Part shown: positions 21,416 through 31,587 of the stretch, piece by piece
Layout: every line of letters starts with the position of its first letter
Numbering within the stretch: the first letter of the stretch is position 1
NCBI GenBank assembly: GCA_008729055.1
Contig: SDUX01000004.1
Span: forward strand, 3,660,172-3,724,171
DNA from: Pyropia haitanensis
Taxonomy: Eukaryota > Rhodophyta > Bangiophyceae > Bangiales > Bangiaceae
Length of the DNA: 64,000 nt
Direction: 5' to 3'
Program-made: the position numbers and the translations under genes
Notes under the pieces: generated by a model
The model's input: only the letters and a program-made list of their open reading frames with translations
Database searches by the model: none
Told to the model about the DNA's origin: nothing

Positions 21416-21984
21416 AAAGGTGAGGATGCCAGAGCGGCGTGGGGCGGGTCGAGTCGAGGTTGGAGGGGGGGGGCATGGACGAGGCGTGCGTGTCGCGTAG
21501 GGACGTCGCCTGGGTGCTCCATTGTTTTCCCATCGTCTGCACACGGGCTACTCGTAGAGCATCATCGTCGCAAGCGTTCTTGTTGCCGACTCCCGAATTT
21601 TACCCGATCAGAACAGGAACACACTCGAGAACCGTACACGAAACCATCACGCCATTGGCTGGCGCGGTCGAAACGCCGGTTGCGAAAACTGCTTTCGTGC
21701 GTGTCCGACAATTCCACATTCGGCGCCTGTGGCTGTGTGTCGGGTGACGCCCGCGTCGACGACACACGCCGCGCGGCGGCCGCTCGCGTCGCCCGCCGCG
21801 CCTGTCGTCGGCCGCGGCGGTGGGGCGGCCGGCGCCGACGCGCGCCGCCGCGGGTGGCGCTCCGCTGGGCTTCCCCCCCCCCGGTGCGCCTGCCGTCGCC
21901 GCCTTTGCTGGGCCACCCGCCTGCCACCCCGCGTCCCCCCCTCCCGCCGCGCTGCGCCGCGTTGCCGGTCGGCCGGGCCATGCC
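21416..21984. other. Spacer upstream of CDC50/LEM3 gene
   Basis: GC drops at 21530-21720 (AATTTTACCCGATCAGAACAG and nearby), the likely promoter of the downstream gene and 3' end of the CNOT10-like gene. Nothing coding is supported. Confidence 0.4.
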
Positions 21985-22207
21985 ATGGAGCACTCTGCCG
22001 GTGGCCTAGGCCCCGCCCCCGCACCCGCCGCCGCTGCCGCGGCCGCCTCCCCGGCCTCGGCGGCGGCGCCGCCGCTCTTGGTCGACGCGCCCGCCGGCGG
22101 CGGCGTGCCGGCCTCCCCTCGCGGTAGCGGCGGCGGCGCCGCCGACAATGGCGGCGACGGCGACGGCGGCGGCGGCGGCGGTGGCGGTGACCGCGGCGGC
22201 GGCGGCG

Positions 22208-22246
<39 letters not shown>

Positions 22247-23517
22247 GCGGTGGCGGTGGCGGGGCTGGGGGTGGGCACCCGCCGGGCACCCCCCCCCCAT
22301 CGCTGCCTTGGCGGCGGCGGCCACCGTCGGTGGCCTCCTCGCTGCGGCGGGTGCGCCAGCAGACGCTGCCATCCTTCACGCCCACCCTGTCGGTGCGGAC
22401 GATGGTGTTCCTCTACTATGGGCTGGGCCTCTGCTTTGTGCCGCTGGGCGTGGCGGTGCTCGTCGGCTCGGCCCGCATTGGCCGCTCCGCGACGGTGCGG
22501 TACGACGTGGCGTGCGCGGCCAACGTGTCGCTGCCCGCCGTCGACGTTGGCGCCTGCGTGCTGCCGCTGGTCGTGGCCGCCCGCATCCGCGCGCCGAGCT
22601 ACTTTTACTACCGCGTGACGGGGATGCAGCAGAACGCGCGGCGGTACGTCAAGTCGCGGAGCCACAAGCAGCTCCGCGGGGAGTGGCCGCTGAGCGACGA
22701 GGAGCTCCGCCAGTGTGACCCGCTGACGTTTGTGGGGGATACGCTCGCCAATGGGGGCTCGGCTGCCGCCGACGGCGACTCGTCTGACGAGGATGGCGAC
22801 CGCCCCCGCCGGGAGGTGCTCGTGCCGTGTGGCCTCACCGCCGCGTCTGAGTTTAACGACACGCTCACGCTCTGCGCCGACGAGCGGTGCGCGACGCCCA
22901 TCCCCGTCTCCACCCGCGGCATTGCGTGGGCGGCCGACGCGGAGGTCAGCTTCCGGCCGCGCGTCCCCGTCGTCCGCCCGTGGACGACGGCCATCAATGA
23001 GCGCATCACGTCGCCCCGCTTCCAGGTGTGGATGCGCCTGTCGGCGTTTGCCGACTTTGACAAGCTCTACGGCATCCTCCGCGCAGACCTGCCCGCCGGC
23101 ACCTACTACGTGCGCGTCGCGTCGCGGTTCCCGGTGGCGCCCTTTGGCGGCACCAAGTCGGTGTTTGTGGCCAACACGGCCTGGTTTGGGGGGCGCAACG
23201 TCTTCCTCGGCGTCGTGTACGTGGTCGTTGGGCTCGCCTGCCTCGTCGGCGGCACCGCGTTTTTGACCTACCACCTCGCCCGCCCGCGGCGCCGCGCGTA
23301 CGATGACCCGGCGCTGGTGCAGGCCGCGCTGGCGCGCCTGACCGCCAACGTGCCGCGTGCCGGTCGGCGGCGGCGGGGCGGGCGCCACCTGGGCGGAGGC
23401 GGGGGTGGGGTGCAGGGGGGGGGAGGGGCGGCGGGCCCAGACGGCGTCGGCGCGCCGGAGGGCGGGCTGCCGGGGGGGGGAGACCACACCGTTGCCTACG
23501 CGCCTGTTCAGGGATAG
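21985..23517 (+). CDS. CDC50/LEM3 family protein, beta subunit of P4-ATPase flippase
   Basis: CDC50/LEM3 (ALIS, TMEM30) proteins bind P4-type ATPases and are needed for their ER exit and phospholipid flipping. The 510-residue product has a Gly-rich N-terminal extension (to about 95) and then the family entry motif VRQQTLPSFTPTLSVRTMVF. TM1 is at about 142-166 (FLYYGLGLCFVPLGVAVLVG), and a Cys-containing lumenal domain carries SYFYYRVTGMQQNARRYVKS. The conserved exit is PRFQVWMRLSAFADFDKLYG, GTYYVRVASRFPV, FGGTKSVFVANTAWFGGRN and TM2 at about 405-432 (VFLGVVYVVVGLACLVGG). The cytosolic C-tail is Gly-rich. An insert of Asp/Ser-rich sequence (about 258-275) is unusual. The ATG at 21985 is in frame and in good context (GCCATGGAG). 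The gene is convergent with the ferlin gene. Confidence 0.93.
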
Positions 23518-24018
23518 GCGGGGAGTTGGCGGTGGGGGGCGGGGGGGAGTAGGTGAGGCGGGGTGTGCGGCCCGTACGGAACGCCTGACCAAGTTTGGAG
23601 GCGGGCACAGCGCGTTCCACCGACTGTCAACTGGCTCCATGTCTGTTTCCTGTCTTGTCCCGCAGGCATTCACCAGGTATGGATGACGCGACGATGAGGG
23701 TGGGACGTGGAGGGATCGAGAGCGAGGAAGGCAGAGCGACCGCATGCAAGCAGGGTCGCGGACGGGTCGTGTGGTCGACGCTCCCCACTCGGTGCACCAG
23801 CTCGTCTGTGTTTCGGGCTGATGACACTCAGGGACCAGCCCATCAGTCAAGGCGACGGACTCACACGGAGCATGCTACAGCTGCGGAAACAACACAGTTT
23901 AAACGTTACGCGCTCAAAGCACAATAAAAAGAGGAAATAAACTAGGCATGAACAAACAGACCAACAAGACAGGGAATGAAGCAGCGCACGCTCCGCTGCG
24001 CCGACATGTGAACACGGC
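23518..24018. other. Convergent 3' region of CDC50/LEM3 and ferlin genes
   Basis: A relatively AT-rich spacer. AATAAA at 23923-23928 and a following AAATAA on the plus strand are good candidates for the polyadenylation signal of the CDC50/LEM3 gene. The opposite strand should hold the ferlin 3' UTR, but I see no clear signal for it. Confidence 0.5.
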
Positions 24019-27000
24019 CTACGCCCCCGCTTCCACAGAGTTGGCGTCGGGGGATTCTCCCCGCGACAACCTCGTTTGCCGCTCGATGAGCAGCAGTTGT
24101 TGCCGCTCGTAGTCCTCGTCGTCCCTGTCCTGTGTCAGCCGCGCCGTCCTGGCACTCTGCACCAGAATGATGCGCACAAAGACGACAAGCCCGCACATGC
24201 CTGCGCCCAGGTACCACTGCCACGGCGTGTAGGCGGCCATCTGCATCGCAAACGGAATGAAGGGGAATAGCAACAGCACGTAGACCACTTGCCAGATCAC
24301 GTTGCGCAGCGCAGACGCGATCATGTACGTAAAGAACGGCACCGGGTTGAACAGCGAGAACGCGGCAGGCCGGAATGGCTCGGGCAGCACGTAATCCACG
24401 TGCTGGCCACGGGGGCTCCACGCCTGGGAGCCCAGCTTGCACTTCTTCTTGGCCGCCTCCTCGGCGGGCAGGAACTCGAGCGCAATCTGCGCACGCACCT
24501 CGACCTCAGGGTGGTTGGGGTGGTACAGCATCACGTACTGCTTGTTCTTGATGATGGTCCGCGGGTTGGCAATCATGTCGTCAAACATAGTCCGCAGCTT
24601 GACGTCGCCAACGCCGCAGAGGTCCGAGTCATCAAACACCTGCAGCTTGAGGCGGGGCTTGATCTCCACGGACGGCAGGTTCAGGTTCCATTCCATCCGC
24701 CAGTTGAAGGGCCCGACGCCGTCACCCACAAACTTGCACGTGTCGGTCATGCGCTGGTCCGATACTCGGTTGCCCAAGCGGGCCTCCACCTTGAGCGCAG
24801 CCAACTTCGCAGGGTCATAGTTCGCCAGCGCGTACGGTAGCATCACGTCCGCGACCTTGAAGATCACTAGCCGCAACACGTACGCGCGGGTGGGGGGGGG
24901 TGCCACAGGGACTGGACGGTACAGGCGTGGCCGCTTATCAACCTCCTTGGAGTCAAAGATGTCCACCCACAGCTCCACCGCACCGCGCGCATTGAGCGAC
25001 CCCTCCTTGTGCAGCGACCGCGACTCGACTGGCGACTTGTCCAGCGCACGCCACGCAGCGTTGTACCAGCGCGAGTCCAGGTCAATGGTGGTCTCCCCAA
25101 TCTCCTCGCTCCAGCCCAACCCCAGCCGCCCGGCATTGACGGGTACCTCGCCCTGCTTGATAGCGGGTACCCAGCCGCCGTCCTCAGAGCGAGCAGGGTA
25201 CCTGACGGGAACCGTCAACTCAGGTAGCACCCGGTCCTTGACCTGGATCCGAACGCTGCCGCCAGGCATCTTGACCCGAGCCTCAAACATGTCATAGAAG
25301 TCTGGGTCCTCCGTGTCAATCGCCGGGGTCTGCTTCCGGGAGAAGAAGTCGGGATAGCCGCCAAAGAAGCGCGCCGTCAGGTACGGGTTACAAGTGGAGC
25401 CAACCTGCTGCAGATGACAAGCGCGCAGTACGTACACGCGCACCAGCACCTCGGTGGGTGCAAATACACGGCCAAACGACCGCAACGACGTCAACCGCGT
25501 CTTTTGCAGCTCCGTCTCGTCCTCCGTGTCGACCTCAACAAGATCGAGACGAGCCTTAACACGCCCAACGGGGGGCCTTGTGCCCGCGAGAGACGCCCGG
25601 ACGGCCTCCTTCTCCTTCAGGGAGCTGGCCGAGTGCACCTCGTCCACCGGGATCAGCCGCTTGAACCAGCCCGAGGCCATGTCGCCAGCCCCACCCACCC
25701 CGGCATCGCCACCCTGCACATTCCGCGCCAGGGCGGCGCCACCAGCCCCAAGCGAGCGGCTGTCTCCGCGGAAAAGCGGAAACTCCGAATACGCGGGCGC
25801 GTTGAACTCGTCCTCCAGCTCGGTCTCGCAAAAGCCGCGCTCCTTCTTGAAGATGGCTGTCCCGTCGTACGGGGCGTCCACTTCCGTCTGACCAGGGCGC
25901 AGCACGGCCAATGGTACCTCCTCTTCCGCGTCGATACCAAGCGCCAGCGCCACGTCGGGCATGACGCTGGCAACCCCGTTGGTGACAGAGTACTTGATAC
26001 CCATCAGCACCTTGGGGATGGTGGCCAATGCGGCGACCGCGGCCTGGGCCTTCTCGGCTGCCGCCGCAGCGGCCTTGGCCGCAGGTGATGGGGCTGGTGG
26101 CGGGTCAGGGAATCCAACGCGCAGGTGCCGCGCGCCGTCGTCACTATCAGCGTCGGCATCCTCGACAACGGGCCGCTCAGAGGTGGGCGCCAAAGGCACA
26201 ACGTCCTGTCCGGGGATGTCCGCGAGCTGCAGCTCGTGCAGCGACATGACCATCCCGGCCTTCTCATTGATGACGTGCGTGTGGCGCCGAAAGCGGAACT
26301 TGCGCGTGAGCGCTTCCGGGACCGGCTCGTCCAGGCCGAACGAGTCGTCAATGAGAGCAACGCCCGACAGTAGCTTGCGCTCGTGCGCGCTCAACCAGCC
26401 CTGCAGCGGGATGCAGGTAGTCGCCAGCAGCTGCGTGCCCGACTTGTGCGCCAGCTCCGTGTACACATACACATTGAGTGCAGGCGCCAAGCGCAGGTCC
26501 TCCGGAATGCCGATATCCAGCACGAGCACGTCAAGGATGTTGCAGTTGCCCTCGTAGTTGCGCTGCTGCAGGATGGCACCGTCCATGGAGCGAATCGGCT
26601 TGCCCTCAAACCCAGACACGGAACATTCCACAAACAGCAGCCCGGCCGCGTAGTCGTAAAAGTGCATGTCCCGCAAGCCCAGCAGCGATACTCGCAACGC
26701 CGACTGCGTGCGCACAGGCACGGGCGCAGTGATCGGGCGCGAAAGAGCAAGGTGCTGTTCAATGAGCTGGAAGTCCGCCAGGATCTCGCCAACCTTGACG
26801 TCGGGATTGACGGAGAAGACAGGGTACCACTTGGCGTGCGCCACGGATGGCTCGATATCGTCCAGCTCGCATGCTGGAATGATGGCCCGGCCGAGGTAGT
26901 CAAACGAGCCGTCCTCGTCCCAATCGTACACCAGCACGTTGACGTTTGGTCGGCGCTCGCCGTCGCGGATGGTCACACCGGGCACTTCAATGAGCTCCTC

Positions 27001-30000
27001 CCACAAGGGCGCCACCGTCGCACACCGAATGATGGTGCCCTTCTTGAACTGGTCGCCCATGGAGACCTGCACAAACGGATCAGACAGCCCCGTCTCATCC
27101 GCAGCAGGCAGGTCACGGCCTTGCAGAATGAGAGCCCGCAACTCGTACACACGCTCCATACCCAGCGGCAGCGAAAACGTTCCGCCCACCGCCGCCGACG
27201 CAGTCGTGGACGGCGCCATCACGTGAGGGTTCGTTGCCGACGCGGGCGCAATTTCGGCCTGGCTCGCAGCCTGCGGTGCATCACCGTTGGCGGGCTGGGC
27301 CAAGTCGCCGCCCTCCTCCACAGGTTGGTTCACCGCGTCGTTGGTGCCCAGCGGCTCCGCCGGCAGCCGCGTGGCGTCGGCCGGGATGGCACCCGACGGT
27401 GCCACAGACGGCGGTGCGGCTGCCGCTGCTTCCTCACTCACCACAGAGTCCTTCTCGGGCTTGCCCTGCAGCTCCCCCGGTACAGCGGCGGGCTCGCTGA
27501 TCACGTGCGCCGGAGCCAGTGCGGCCGCGTCCGTGCCGCTCACCGCGGCCGGCGCCAGCGACGGCACCACCTCCATTGGGTCAAAGCGGCGGAGTGACGC
27601 CAACGCCAACAACGAGCCTGGCACCTTCTGGCTGTCGGCCAGCACATCATTCCCGGGGTAGTCCATGAACATCCACTTGGGCGATGGCTGCGGTAGTACG
27701 AGGTGCTTGGCCGACAGGCGGAGGAACGCAAAGCCGTCCCACGACGATTCGTCGGTGTTGCCCACGCCCGCGCTGGCGCCCATATTGCTGTCATCCGCTT
27801 CTCGGCTGACCGTGGCATTTTCGACCACGACGACGGGGGCGCCCTCGGCGCCACCAGACGACACGTCAGCAACCGGCACAACAGGGTTGGTGGCACCCAT
27901 GTCACCGGCACCATTGGTAGAAGAAGTCGCGGGCCCCAGCCGCGCATTGTCCGCCGCCGACTGGTCTTCCAGCAGCTCCACCGTCTTGGGCTTGCACGCC
28001 GACAACGTGATGAACAGGTCAGGAATCTGCTCCACGTCCTCGGGGAACTGGATGTTGGGGATCCGCACCGCCGACGAGCCATCCCACGTGGCGCACGTGT
28101 TGCGCACCGACACGGGTGGAATGGTGTGGCCAAACGTGAAGAGACCCAGCCGACCGTGGACAGTGACGAGCCAGCCATCCGCGAGGGGCAGCTCCGTCGC
28201 CCGCAGCACCGCCAGGTCTAAACTGTAAAACTCCAGCTTAGGCCGTGGCGGCGCCGGGCAGGTGCGCAACACCGGCGCAGGCCAGTCACACTTCTTGGCA
28301 GCGGCGCCCATGAGCACACGGCCGCGGAACGCGATGCCCTTGTCCGACCGGTCACCGGCGCCCTCCGGCTGGCCGTAAAAGTTGTAGTAGCGCGGACGAA
28401 GCATGGCGGCTTCAGTCACGCGGTCGCCCGGCTTTTCTCCATCAGCCGCCTGCCCGCGCACGACCGCTAGCCCCCGGTTCGCAAACAGCTCCGAGAACAG
28501 CAACGACACCTGCCCAATAAACTTGCTGGTCTGGCCAGACTCCTGATGGAAGAGCTTCACGACGACGCCATCTTGCGCGATGCGCCCATTCACCACCGTG
28601 AGCGGCAGTACGTACTCCTCGTTCCAAATGAGCCGTCGCTGGGGCTCAACAAGACAAGCGCTGCCGACGTTGGGGTCCGCAACATCGCGAGCCTCGCACA
28701 GGAAGGTGCGGCTCTGCGCATCAGGAAAGCCCGTGTACTCAAACACCATGTACCCCCGGATGATGTCAGGACTGGCGAGCGCGCCGGCCCGTCCTGAGTT
28801 GGTCATCCGCGGCAGCATGTCTGCCCATCCAACGCAAATGTGGACAGCAAAGGTCGTGTAGTCCATGACGGGTGCGGTGATGAGCGCGTTCTTCAGCAGC
28901 GACGCGTTGGTGCGCTCATCTGGGTCCTCTCCGGACAGGTGCGCAGGTAGCTCCTCGCCTGGGGCCTGGACGGCGATGGACAGCTTGATAAAGCCCGCCG
29001 GCCGCTTGCCGCCCGCGGGGTTGCGCAGCGCGTACCACTTGCGCGAGACCTCCCCTCCTGGCGCCGCCAAGATCTTGCGCGCGTCCACCGTGTACGTGCC
29101 AATGATGGTGGACGCGGCGAACCGGTTCCAGTCCATCACCTCCACGTGTACACGCTGCTGCTCCATCTGCACGCCGGTCAGCACCTGGGAAAAGAAGAGC
29201 ATCTGGTCCACGACGCACGTCAGCGTCTTGCGCTGCGCGTCCGTGCTTTTGGTGCTCCCGAGCGCCGTTATGGTGACATACGGGTCCGAAGAGCCCGACA
29301 GGTCCACCCCGCGGAGGTTGCGGAGCTCCAGCACCGCCACCCGCACCGTCCACTCGCCCGCAGGCAGTGGCGACAGGTTCTGCCGGTACGAGTAGGAGCT
29401 CGCATTGATGGTGTCAATGGTAGCGCGCGCCACCAGCACCGCCGCACGGTAGCGCTCCACCCCGCGCGCGTGCATGGGAATGCACAGGTCCGACTCGACG
29501 CGACCGCTGTTGACGTGGCCGACCCCCGCGCTCTTGGCCGATAAACAGATCTCCGCAATCCGCACCGACGCCGTGTGTTGCCTCTGGTGCCGCCGCGCCC
29601 CATCATTAGAATACAAGGGCATGCCATCGCGGCCCTTCAACACCAGCAGAATGGGGTAGTCCCCATGGGCGTGCTTGACCGATGCGCCGCCCACGTCCCG
29701 CTTGGGGTCATACGTCAGCCGCACCTCGTGAGAGAGGGTCGACTCGCGAAAGTCCGCACCGGGGCCCTTGAGCCACGACGACGACCCCGGCACGTGGTGG
29801 TCAACGTCCACAACTACCGACCGGTCAATGACCATACCATCTTGTTGCCACTCCAGCCACACCGACTGGTACTTGCGGTGGAGCTCCCCAATGTTGAGCA
29901 GTGTTAGTGTTACAGAGAAGAACTTCTCATACGCTTGCGGAATGACCGCCCCAGGCCTTGCACGCGCCAGCTCCAGTATCCGTGCTGCACGCGCGTCGGC

Positions 30001-31587
30001 AGCGGCCGCCTCCGCCGCGTCATCCGCCGCGTCACCCGCCGCGTTGTGCGCCTTGGGGTGTGTCACCACCCCGTCACGGGTGACGGGCATCGGCGCGCCC
30101 GCCGCGGCAGCCGCGTCGGCCGACAGCCCGATACCCCCATCATCAGGATGTAGCCGCGGGTCCACAGACTCAACACCCGCGGCAGAGGCAGCAGACGCAG
30201 TGCCGGTGGCGGTGGATCCCGCGGCGGCCGCGTCGCCACCCGTCGCCGCCCGGAACTGTGCTGGCCCCGTCCGAGTAGTGCTGACGCCGTCAGGGGTGGA
30301 GATGGTGATCCGTGCGTCCCCGTCCGCGTGCGAAAAGGACGGAATCCGCGCGTCGTACACCCACCCATACACCTTGGCACGGGCAGCCAACAGGGGCGAG
30401 TAGCCCAGGCGCGGCTCCAGCACGTTCTTGTCCAAGTCGTACATGGCAGCACGCAGCGGGGGAAGGATCCGGTCCACGGCCTTGTACACCTTGGGGAGCT
30501 GCCTAGCACGCTGCGTGCGGTAGATGCGGCCAGCTTCCACCAGCTGGACCTCCACCTGCATCGTAATCGGCCGCAGTGCCGGGATGTCCTTGATGGTGCC
30601 CCACCCAGCAATGACGCCCACGACAGCGGCCACCGCCAAGCAGTACCATACGCGCCAGCCAAAGAAGTACCACACCGCTACGGCCGCGTTCCACAGCGGC
30701 GGCGCGATCAGATCAAACACCGTCCAGCCGTACATGATCGCCAGCGGCAAGATGGGCGCGATCAGGAGCACAAACGGAACGTTCAGCGGGGAGTCGGTGG
30801 TGTTGGCACCCACGGCCTGCTGCTCTGCAATCTCGCGGTTGAGGTCGTGGATGACCGTGCCCGGCACGTCCACTTCCGTCGTGGTGTCCACCTCATGCGC
30901 CACCAGCCGGGACTGCCCCGGATTGGCGTACGCCGCCTCCAAGCCACTCGTGACACGGTCGCCAATGGCGCCCGCGCCAGACACCGCGGCACCCCCAACC
31001 TTGCCGCCCAGAGCGCCAATGTCCGACGTGACGCCCGCCACGCCCAGCCCGATATCCTGCGCCTTTTTCCTAACGTTGGACAGCAGCTTGCTACCAATCA
31101 GGTACGTGGACGTGGCGTACCGCTTCTTCCCGCCCGTGCCGCCAGCGCCGCCATCAACCTTTTGCAGCTCCTTGAGCACCGAGTCGTGGCCGTCAGACAC
31201 GTCGTCCACCACAAAACTATCCTCGTCCTCCTCGGTGGACGACGTCACCGTGCCGACGACGGTGTAGCCAACGTCCGTGGCGGGCACCGCCCCCGCCGCC
31301 GCGTCCACCGCCGCCACCATGCCGGGCACAGAAAGCTGCTTGGGCCCGTCGGGCCCGCCTTCCTCCGCATCGTCCGTCAGCACAAACGCACCAACGGGCG
31401 GGGCGGGTGCGGTGGCGGCGGTGGCGGCGGCCGGCGCGGCCCCGGCCACGCCGTCTGGCCCCAGCGGCACCACGCCCAGCGCGGCGGGGGGCCCCAGCGG
31501 CACCACCTCCAGCTCCGCCCCATCGCTGGCAGCCAGATCCACGCCGCCGGCAGGCCCGCCGTTGCGGTCCGGCTCCGACGCCATCAT
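24019..31587 (-). CDS. Ferlin-like multi-C2 membrane protein, 2,522 residues
   Basis: Ferlins are tail-anchored proteins with five to seven C2 domains that drive calcium-dependent vesicle fusion and membrane repair. This single-exon product has at least six C2-like domains at about residues 746-839, 912-1040, 1474-1580, 1627-1730, 2045-2130 and 2232-2330. The clearest are VAVLELRNLRGVDLSGSSDP and ALILQGRDLPAADETGLSDP, with calcium-binding-type Asp residues. A seventh is possible at 1120-1200. The last, YVLRLVIFKVADVMLPYALA followed by DTCKFVGDGVGPFNWRMEWN, matches the ferlin C2F core. A hydrophobic pair near the C-terminus (about 2405-2480) is close to the expected tail anchor. A second hydrophobic pair at about 267-329 is not usual for ferlins. 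Length exceeds the common 1,700-2,100. Two ATGs lie in tandem (31587 and 31584); the second has the better context. The coding sequence is far less GC-biased than its neighbours and has no frame break. Confidence 0.85.
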   Translation of the reverse strand: MMASEPDRNGGPAGGVDLAASDGAELEVVPLGPPAALGVVPLGPDGVAGAAPAAATAATAPAPPVGAFVLTDDAEEGGPDGPKQLSVPGMVAAVDAAAGAVPATDVGYTVVGTVTSSTEEDEDSFVVDDVSDGHDSVLKELQKVDGGAGGTGGKKRYATSTYLIGSKLLSNVRKKAQDIGLGVAGVTSDIGALGGKVGGAAVSGAGAIGDRVTSGLEAAYANPGQSRLVAHEVDTTTEVDVPGTVIHDLNREIAEQQAVGANTTDSPLNVPFVLLIAPILPLAIMYGWTVFDLIAPPLWNAAVAVWYFFGWRVWYCLAVAAVVGVIAGWGTIKDIPALRPITMQVEVQLVEAGRIYRTQRARQLPKVYKAVDRILPPLRAAMYDLDKNVLEPRLGYSPLLAARAKVYGWVYDARIPSFSHADGDARITISTPDGVSTTRTGPAQFRAATGGDAAAAGSTATGTASAASAAGVESVDPRLHPDDGGIGLSADAAAAAGAPMPVTRDGVVTHPKAHNAAGDAADDAAEAAAADARAARILELARARPGAVIPQAYEKFFSVTLTLLNIGELHRKYQSVWLEWQQDGMVIDRSVVVDVDHHVPGSSSWLKGPGADFRESTLSHEVRLTYDPKRDVGGASVKHAHGDYPILLVLKGRDGMPLYSNDGARRHQRQHTASVRIAEICLSAKSAGVGHVNSGRVESDLCIPMHARGVERYRAAVLVARATIDTINASSYSYRQNLSPLPAGEWTVRVAVLELRNLRGVDLSGSSDPYVTITALGSTKSTDAQRKTLTCVVDQMLFFSQVLTGVQMEQQRVHVEVMDWNRFAASTIIGTYTVDARKILAAPGGEVSRKWYALRNPAGGKRPAGFIKLSIAVQAPGEELPAHLSGEDPDERTNASLLKNALITAPVMDYTTFAVHICVGWADMLPRMTNSGRAGALASPDIIRGYMVFEYTGFPDAQSRTFLCEARDVADPNVGSACLVEPQRRLIWNEEYVLPLTVVNGRIAQDGVVVKLFHQESGQTSKFIGQVSLLFSELFANRGLAVVRGQAADGEKPGDRVTEAAMLRPRYYNFYGQPEGAGDRSDKGIAFRGRVLMGAAAKKCDWPAPVLRTCPAPPRPKLEFYSLDLAVLRATELPLADGWLVTVHGRLGLFTFGHTIPPVSVRNTCATWDGSSAVRIPNIQFPEDVEQIPDLFITLSACKPKTVELLEDQSAADNARLGPATSSTNGAGDMGATNPVVPVADVSSGGAEGAPVVVVENATVSREADDSNMGASAGVGNTDESSWDGFAFLRLSAKHLVLPQPSPKWMFMDYPGNDVLADSQKVPGSLLALASLRRFDPMEVVPSLAPAAVSGTDAAALAPAHVISEPAAVPGELQGKPEKDSVVSEEAAAAAPPSVAPSGAIPADATRLPAEPLGTNDAVNQPVEEGGDLAQPANGDAPQAASQAEIAPASATNPHVMAPSTTASAAVGGTFSLPLGMERVYELRALILQGRDLPAADETGLSDPFVQVSMGDQFKKGTIIRCATVAPLWEELIEVPGVTIRDGERRPNVNVLVYDWDEDGSFDYLGRAIIPACELDDIEPSVAHAKWYPVFSVNPDVKVGEILADFQLIEQHLALSRPITAPVPVRTQSALRVSLLGLRDMHFYDYAAGLLFVECSVSGFEGKPIRSMDGAILQQRNYEGNCNILDVLVLDIGIPEDLRLAPALNVYVYTELAHKSGTQLLATTCIPLQGWLSAHERKLLSGVALIDDSFGLDEPVPEALTRKFRFRRHTHVINEKAGMVMSLHELQLADIPGQDVVPLAPTSERPVVEDADADSDDGARHLRVGFPDPPPAPSPAAKAAAAAAEKAQAAVAALATIPKVLMGIKYSVTNGVASVMPDVALALGIDAEEEVPLAVLRPGQTEVDAPYDGTAIFKKERGFCETELEDEFNAPAYSEFPLFRGDSRSLGAGGAALARNVQGGDAGVGGAGDMASGWFKRLIPVDEVHSASSLKEKEAVRASLAGTRPPVGRVKARLDLVEVDTEDETELQKTRLTSLRSFGRVFAPTEVLVRVYVLRACHLQQVGSTCNPYLTARFFGGYPDFFSRKQTPAIDTEDPDFYDMFEARVKMPGGSVRIQVKDRVLPELTVPVRYPARSEDGGWVPAIKQGEVPVNAGRLGLGWSEEIGETTIDLDSRWYNAAWRALDKSPVESRSLHKEGSLNARGAVELWVDIFDSKEVDKRPRLYRPVPVAPPPTRAYVLRLVIFKVADVMLPYALANYDPAKLAALKVEARLGNRVSDQRMTDTCKFVGDGVGPFNWRMEWNLNLPSVEIKPRLKLQVFDDSDLCGVGDVKLRTMFDDMIANPRTIIKNKQYVMLYHPNHPEVEVRAQIALEFLPAEEAAKKKCKLGSQAWSPRGQHVDYVLPEPFRPAAFSLFNPVPFFTYMIASALRNVIWQVVYVLLLFPFIPFAMQMAAYTPWQWYLGAGMCGLVVFVRIILVQSARTARLTQDRDDEDYERQQLLLIERQTRLSRGESPDANSVEAGA

